DNA from: Patescibacteria group bacterium
GTDB lineage: Bacteria > Patescibacteria > Microgenomatia > Levybacterales > UBA12049
DNA length: 6,444 bases
NCBI GenBank assembly: GCA_023379465.1
Contig: JAMCTM010000001.1
Span: 1 to 6,444 of the forward strand
Direction: 5' to 3'
Of the stretch, positions 5,180 to 6,444 are shown one piece after another (the first letter of the stretch is position 1; each line of letters begins with the position of its first letter). The translations under genes and the position numbers were made by a program. The notes beneath the pieces were generated by a model, which saw only the letters and a list, made by a program, of their open reading frames with translations, searched no databases and had not been told where the DNA came from.

Positions 5180-5241
5180 CATTGTTCAATTGTTTCATTG
5201 TTATTATTTTAACAATTGAGCGATGTAACAATGCAACAATG
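5180..5241 (+). repeat. inverted array of CATTGTT/AACAATG units covering the recF start codon
   Basis: CATTGTT, CAATTGTT and TCATTGTT (5180-5202) are followed by AACAATTG (5211-5218), TAACAATG (5226-5233) and CAACAATG (5234-5241). CAATTGTT pairs exactly with AACAATTG, and CATTGTT (5180-5186) with AACAATG (5235-5241). The last unit contains the recF ATG, so folding of the mRNA would hide the start codon. There is no T run to make it a terminator for the UMP kinase. Confidence 0.6.
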
Positions 5242-6282
5242 TTTTTAAAGTCAATCTCTCTTCGGAATTTTCGTAATCACATAAAGTCAGAATTTAACTT
5301 TGATCAGACTATAACCTTTGTGGTTGGCCCTAATACCTCCGGCAAAACCAATTTAATTGAGGCAATTCTTTTTTTGACAACAGGCGAAAGTTTAAGAAGC
5401 GACAGGGCAGGCGACGCTGTTGCCTTTGGAAAAACATTCGCAAGAATAAAGGGGGCCGCCGATAACGAAGAGCTTGAGGTTTTGATAACGGATAGGTCAA
5501 AAAAATATCTTGTCAACGGTGTTTCCAAAAGAAGAATAGATTTTATAGGCAGATTGGCCGCGGTTTCTTTTCTTCCCTCGGATCTTGAGCTGGTTACGGA
5601 TTCTCCGGGGATAAGACGAAGGTTTTTGGACACTACGCTGGAGGCGGTTGATCTTGAATATAGAATTTCCCTGGCGCAGTTTTACAAGGCGCTTCGCCAA
5701 AGAAACGCTCTTCTGCAGAGGGCCAAAGAGAGGGGGGTAAGGAATAAGGAGCAGTTTGAATACTGGGACGGCATACTTATCGCCTCAGGCAATGTTTTAA
5801 CCGAGAAGAGAGAAAGGCTTATTGACTTTCTTAATCAGGAAAAAAAGACTATTTTTGATTTTGAGATTTATTACGACAAAAGCATTATTTCTAAAGCGCG
5901 GCTTAGTGAGTATCAGGAGGCAGAGAAAGGCGCGGGCGTGACGCTGGTAGGCCCCCATAGAGATGATTTTGTTTTTTCAATGGCCCCCCCGGGGGGCACT
6001 AGGCGGGGTATTAAGGCATTTGCCTCAAGGGGTCAGCAGAGGTTGACTGTTTTAGAGCTTAAGTTTCTTCAGCTTGTGTTTTTTAGGAAGGCGTTGGGGA
6101 GAGAGCCGGTTTTGCTTTTGGACGATATTTTTTCGGAGCTTGACGAAAAACATATTGAGCTTGTTGTCAGGGAGATTGCCAAGGGAGAACAGGTTATAAT
6201 CACCACAACCCATAAAGAACTTATTCCCAATTCAATATCTTTTAATTCCCGCTCCGAGATTGCGCTAAAGTCTCTTTTTTAG
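5239..6282 (+). CDS. recF: RecF, DNA repair and recombination ATPase
   Basis: RecF is an SMC-like ABC ATPase that binds gapped DNA and helps RecO/RecR load RecA. The N-terminus FLKSISLRNFRNH is typical and fixes the start at 5239. An ATG at 5182 would add 19 residues, but these come from the repeat array and are not family-like. Walker A is GPNTSGKT (30-37), with Thr33 where Gly is usual. SFLPSDLELV, RRRFLDTTL and the region up to VTLVGPHRDDF match RecF. The signature is ASRGQQRL (262-269). Walker B is LLLDDIFSELDE (292-303), which includes the D-loop, and TTTH lies near the C-terminus. The 347 residues are slightly fewer than in E. coli. There is no Shine-Dalgarno site, and the start codon lies in an inverted repeat. 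Codons 270-284 are also present as an inverted copy at the window end. Confidence 0.95.
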   Translation: MFLKSISLRNFRNHIKSEFNFDQTITFVVGPNTSGKTNLIEAILFLTTGESLRSDRAGDAVAFGKTFARIKGAADNEELEVLITDRSKKYLVNGVSKRRIDFIGRLAAVSFLPSDLELVTDSPGIRRRFLDTTLEAVDLEYRISLAQFYKALRQRNALLQRAKERGVRNKEQFEYWDGILIASGNVLTEKRERLIDFLNQEKKTIFDFEIYYDKSIISKARLSEYQEAEKGAGVTLVGPHRDDFVFSMAPPGGTRRGIKAFASRGQQRLTVLELKFLQLVFFRKALGREPVLLLDDIFSELDEKHIELVVREIAKGEQVIITTTHKELIPNSISFNSRSEIALKSLF

Positions 6283-6286
6283 CGTA

Positions 6287-6315
6287 TTGACAGGTTGGTT
6301 TAGCTATGATAGTAT
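6287..6315 (+). promoter_or_regulatory. near-consensus promoter downstream of recF
   Basis: TTGACA (6287-6292) is a perfect -35, the spacer is 17 bp, and TAGTAT (6310-6315) is preceded by TGA, an extended -10 match. Transcription would begin near 6322. It starts only five bases after the recF stop and is the best promoter in the window, suggesting that the next gene is expressed separately. Confidence 0.75.
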
Positions 6316-6317
6316 CT

Positions 6318-6340
6318 TTTTACCTGCGGGGCGGGTAAAA
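6318..6340 (+). promoter_or_regulatory. 10-bp hairpin or operator-like palindrome at the transcription start
   Basis: TTTTACCTGC (6318-6327) pairs with GCGGGTAAAA (6331-6340) across a GGG loop, with one T-G wobble. It begins three bases after the -10 box, so it covers the start point and most of the roughly 30-base leader. No T run follows, so it is not a normal terminator. It could be a 5' mRNA-protecting stem or a repressor site. Confidence 0.55.
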
Positions 6341-6351
6341 GAGAAGTGTTT

Positions 6352-6408
6352 ATGCTAAGACATTTTCGGAGATTTATTTTTAATCAGGCCTTATTATTGT
6401 CTTCCTAA
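6352..6408 (+). CDS. 5' end of an unidentified gene, cut by the fold-back at the window end
   Basis: An ATG about 30 bases after the expected transcription start opens MLRHFRRFIFNQALLLSS, and the frame then meets TAA at 6406-6408. That stop lies in the last 44 bases, which are an inverted copy of recF and probably not the true continuation. The frame is open through 6400. The basic start followed by a hydrophobic run (FIFNQALLL) would fit a signal peptide or a first membrane segment, but too little is present to name a function. The strong promoter and short leader ahead of it support a real gene. Confidence 0.45.
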   Translation: MLRHFRRFIFNQALLLSS

Positions 6409-6444
6409 AAAACACAAGCTGAAGAAACTTAAGCTCTAAAACAG
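6401..6444 (-). repeat. 44-bp exact inverted copy of recF positions 6047-6090 at the window end
   Basis: The last 44 bases read as the exact reverse complement of 6047-6090, inside recF codons 270-284. Position 6400 already breaks the match, and the match runs to the final base of the window. Its placement at the very end, and its origin in a nearby coding sequence, point to a fold-back chimera made during amplification or assembly. A real duplication is possible but less likely. Confidence 0.9.

Noticed and set aside
5182..5238. Longer RecF start at the ATG at 5182
   Set aside because: The additional 19 residues are encoded by the inverted repeat array and do not resemble RecF; the family N-terminus begins at the ATG at 5239.
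1..6444. Recoded UGA (glycine) as in some candidate-phyla lineages
   Set aside because: No complete gene ends in TGA, which is compatible with recoding, but none contains an in-frame TGA either; with eight genes the absence of TGA stops could be chance, so the standard code is kept.

Overview
The window looks like a small bacterial contig from a streamlined lineage. The most likely source is the Candidate Phyla Radiation (Patescibacteria, Microgenomates- or Parcubacteria-like), but this is an inference from gene style and not a phylogenetic result. The clues are a UMP kinase of the compact archaeal-like type, a stand-alone Pol I-type 5'-3' exonuclease with no polymerase domain, promoters placed so close to start codons that mRNAs have little or no leader, few strong Shine-Dalgarno sites, and AT-rich gaps made of degenerate 7-bp repeats. 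The standard bacterial code fits: all eight complete genes end in TAA or TAG and none is interrupted by TGA.

Layout. Positions 1-63 may hold the 5' end of a leftward gene. An RDD-family membrane protein (182-595, +) follows. Next is a leftward two-gene cassette, a DUF4258 protein (863-1090) and a DUF2283 protein (661-861), which resembles a toxin-antitoxin pair and is bracketed by two identical 27-bp direct repeats (610-636 and 1124-1150). A likely terminator and an extended -10 promoter lead into the 5'-3' exonuclease (1204-2247). That gene carries a 41-codon in-frame insertion rich in inverted repeats and bounded by a 6-bp duplication. A repeat-filled gap separates it from a GT4-type glycosyltransferase (2363-3508). 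Further heptamer arrays lie inside the glycosyltransferase reading frame and run on to the start of the Fpg (MutM) DNA glycosylase gene (3541-4407). A UMP kinase gene with its own promoter (4459-5169) and recF (5239-6282) complete the rightward series. After recF there is a near-consensus promoter, a 10-bp hairpin and the start of another gene (6352 onward).

How the genes relate. The exonuclease, Fpg and RecF all act in DNA repair or replication restart: flap and primer removal, oxidised-purine excision and gap repair. The UMP kinase supplies pyrimidine nucleotides. The glycosyltransferase and the RDD protein belong to the cell envelope. Separate promoters before the exonuclease, the kinase and the last gene argue against one long operon.

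The main oddities are three kinds of sequence invading or shaping coding regions: the palindromic insertion, the heptamer arrays, and the repeat-flanked cassette. In addition, the last 44 bases are an exact reverse complement of an internal piece of recF (6047-6090). This is probably a fold-back assembly or amplification chimera, so the true sequence should be trusted only up to about position 6400.
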